The notes under the pieces: model-generated
What the model was told of the DNA's origin: nothing
Seen by the model: only the letters and a program-made list of their open reading frames with translations
The model's database searches: none
Shown here: positions 6,520 through 7,957 of the stretch, in pieces
Position numbering within the stretch: position 1 is the stretch's first letter
Layout: every line of letters begins with the position of its first letter
Program-made: the position numbers and the translations under genes
Assembly: GCA_018065745.1 (NCBI GenBank)
Contig: JAGHSS010000243.1
Location: forward strand, 1-7,957
DNA: 7,957 nucleotides
Origin: Candidatus Neoflavobacterium equi
GTDB taxonomy: Bacteria; Bacteroidota; Bacteroidia; Flavobacteriales; Flavobacteriaceae
Direction of reading: 5' to 3'

Positions 6520-7905
6520 TTATACCATTTTTTCTGGTCGCACCAAGGCATCAAAATCAGCCGCGTTGATGTAACCAGATTTTAGTGCTTCTTCCCTCAG
6601 TGTGGTCCCGTTTTTATGGGCCGTTTGTGCTATTTCTGCCGCCTTGTAATACCCAATTTTAGGGTTAAGCGCTGTAACCAACATAAGGGAATTGTTCAAC
6701 AATTCTTGAATGCGTTTGGTGTTGGGTTCAATCCCCACCGCACAGTGATCATTAAAGGACACAGCAGCATCCCCAATTAGACGAGCCGATTGTAAAAAGT
6801 TGGCTGCCATCACAGGTTTAAAGACGTTCAATTCAAAGTGTCCTTGGGTTCCTGCAAAAGAGACGGTGGTGTCATTGCCCAAAACCTGTGCGCAAACCAT
6901 GGTCAGCGCCTCACACTGGGTAGGGTTGACTTTACCAGGCATGATGCTGGAACCGGGTTCATTTTCAGGAATGTGAATTTCTCCCAATCCAGAACGTGGA
7001 CCTGAAGCCAACCAACGCACGTCAGAAGCAATTTTGTAAAGGGAAACGGCCAGCTGTTTCAAAGCGCCGTGAGATTCCACAATGGCATCATGAGCAGCCA
7101 GCGATTCAAATTTGTTTGGTGCTGTAATAAATGGTAAGCCCGTAAATTTTGCAATGTATTGGGCTACCAAAACGTCATATCCTTTTGGAGTGTTTAATCC
7201 TGTTCCAACAGCTGTACCTCCCAAAGCCAGTTCAGAAAGGTGTTTCAATGTATTTTTTAGAGCCAATAAACCGTGGTCCAATTGGGCTACATATCCAGAA
7301 ATTTCCTGTCCCAAGGTAATGGGAGTAGCGTCCATCAAATGGGTACGTCCAATTTTTACCACCTCTTTAAAGGCGGTTGCTTTATCCTGTAGTGTGTTTC
7401 TCAATTTGGTTACCCCTGGGATGGTCACGTTGACCAATTCCATATATGCCGCAATATGCATTGCGGTAGGGAAGGTGTCATTAGAAGATTGAGATTTGTT
7501 GACATCGTCATTGGCCATTAGCACCGGAGCGTCTTGACCGATGATTTTACCAGACAGTTGCTGTGCACGGTTGGCGATGACCTCATTGACATTCATATTG
7601 GATTGGGTTCCAGAACCCGTTTGCCAGATGACTAATGGAAACTCATCATTCCATTTACCGGCTATAATTTCATCACACACATTGCTGATCAAATTCATTT
7701 TTGCAGCGTCCAAAACCCCCAATTCACAATTGGCATGTGCTGCTGCTTTTTTCAAATAGCCAAACGCCTTAATGATTTCAATGGGCATGGAGTGGGTAGG
7801 GCCAATTTTAAAGTTTTCAAAGGAACGCTCTGTTTGCGCTGCCCACAATCTGTCTGCCGGAACTTGAACCTGCCCCATTGTATCTTTTTCAATTCTAAAT
7901 TCCAT
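6520..7905 (-). CDS. fumC: Fumarate hydratase class II (FumC)
   Basis: Iron-independent fumarase of the aspartase/fumarase superfamily. It catalyses reversible hydration of fumarate to L-malate in the TCA cycle, as a cytoplasmic homotetramer in known members. Seen: [13 protein letters not shown] at 96-108 (substrate-binding region 1), [11 protein letters not shown] at 140-150, [10 protein letters not shown] at 186-195 with catalytic-site H189, and the superfamily signature [11 protein letters not shown] at 318-328 with S319 matching E. coli Ser318. The C-terminus RPEKMV is typical of the class. At 461 residues it is full length (E. coli FumC has 467). The related aspartase is less likely because of the start ([22 protein letters not shown]) and the close match to FumC at the active site, but a search would settle it. 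No Shine-Dalgarno sequence precedes the ATG. A DUF2007 gene follows after 22 bp on the same strand. Confidence 0.95.
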   Translation of the reverse strand: MEFRIEKDTMGQVQVPADRLWAAQTERSFENFKIGPTHSMPIEIIKAFGYLKKAAAHANCELGVLDAAKMNLISNVCDEIIAGKWNDEFPLVIWQTGSGTQSNMNVNEVIANRAQQLSGKIIGQDAPVLMANDDVNKSQSSNDTFPTAMHIAAYMELVNVTIPGVTKLRNTLQDKATAFKEVVKIGRTHLMDATPITLGQEISGYVAQLDHGLLALKNTLKHLSELALGGTAVGTGLNTPKGYDVLVAQYIAKFTGLPFITAPNKFESLAAHDAIVESHGALKQLAVSLYKIASDVRWLASGPRSGLGEIHIPENEPGSSIMPGKVNPTQCEALTMVCAQVLGNDTTVSFAGTQGHFELNVFKPVMAANFLQSARLIGDAAVSFNDHCAVGIEPNTKRIQELLNNSLMLVTALNPKIGYYKAAEIAQTAHKNGTTLREEALKSGYINAADFDALVRPEKMV

Positions 7906-7938
7906 AAATTTTATAATTTTGTTGTGTCTTGTAAAACT

Positions 7939-7946
7939 CTAATTTA
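7939..7946 (-). promoter_or_regulatory. Possible minus-7 element of fumC
   Basis: TAAATTAG on the minus strand fits the TAnnTTAG form seen before parE and hutI, 33 nt upstream of the fumC start. The matching minus-33 element would fall beyond the window edge, so the promoter cannot be confirmed here, and the C-plus-A-tract that follows the other two boxes is missing. AT-rich DNA makes chance matches likely. Confidence 0.2.
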
Positions 7947-7957
7947 ATGAATTCTAA

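Noticed and set aside
7112..7492. Open frame of 126 codons on the plus strand inside fumC
   Set aside because: It is antisense to conserved fumarase motifs, with no recognisable domain and no supporting promoter; a shadow frame.

Overview
The window looks like ordinary chromosomal DNA from a member of the Bacteroidota, most likely the class Flavobacteriia. The reasons are: the topoisomerase IV subunits are the Bacteroidota type (ParE of about 620 residues beside a long ParC with a degenerate C-terminal box and an acidic tail); no Shine-Dalgarno sequence precedes any of the five genes; the intergenic DNA is AT-rich; and the candidate promoters fit the Bacteroidota TTTG / TAnnTTTG pattern. I could not determine genus or species.

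Layout. Positions 1-109 are the parE leader with a candidate promoter. parE (110-1975, +) and parC (2008-4668, +) are 32 bp apart and look like one transcription unit that ends at a strong hairpin at 4685-4716. Positions 4717-4954 hold no gene. They carry a degenerate 13-14 bp tandem repeat array, with three perfect copies at 4883-4924, which lies just beyond the 3' end of hutI. hutI (4955-6175, -) points toward parC. Its candidate promoter overlaps the terminator (6203-6238) of the next unit, in which fumC (6520-7905, -) is followed after 22 bp by a 72-residue DUF2007 protein gene (6279-6497, -). Positions 7906-7957 are the fumC leader.

How the genes work together. ParE and ParC form the A2B2 topoisomerase IV that separates sister chromosomes. 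HutI carries out the third step of histidine breakdown, but its usual partners hutH, hutU and hutG are not in the window. FumC is the fumarate to malate step of the TCA cycle. The DUF2007 gene is probably co-transcribed with fumC, but its role is unknown. The three units look like separate housekeeping functions.

I see no mobile element, CRISPR array, tRNA, rRNA or defence system, and no convincing new system. The points most worth a second look are: an Asn in the ParE TOPRIM motif at the classic quinolone-resistance position; an Ala at the matching serine position in ParC; a QMALF peptide at the ParC C-terminus that resembles a sliding-clamp-binding motif; a Gln in place of the usual catalytic Glu in HutI; the 14-bp repeat array; a 17-nt promoter box shared by parE and hutI; and the overlap of the hutI promoter with a terminator.
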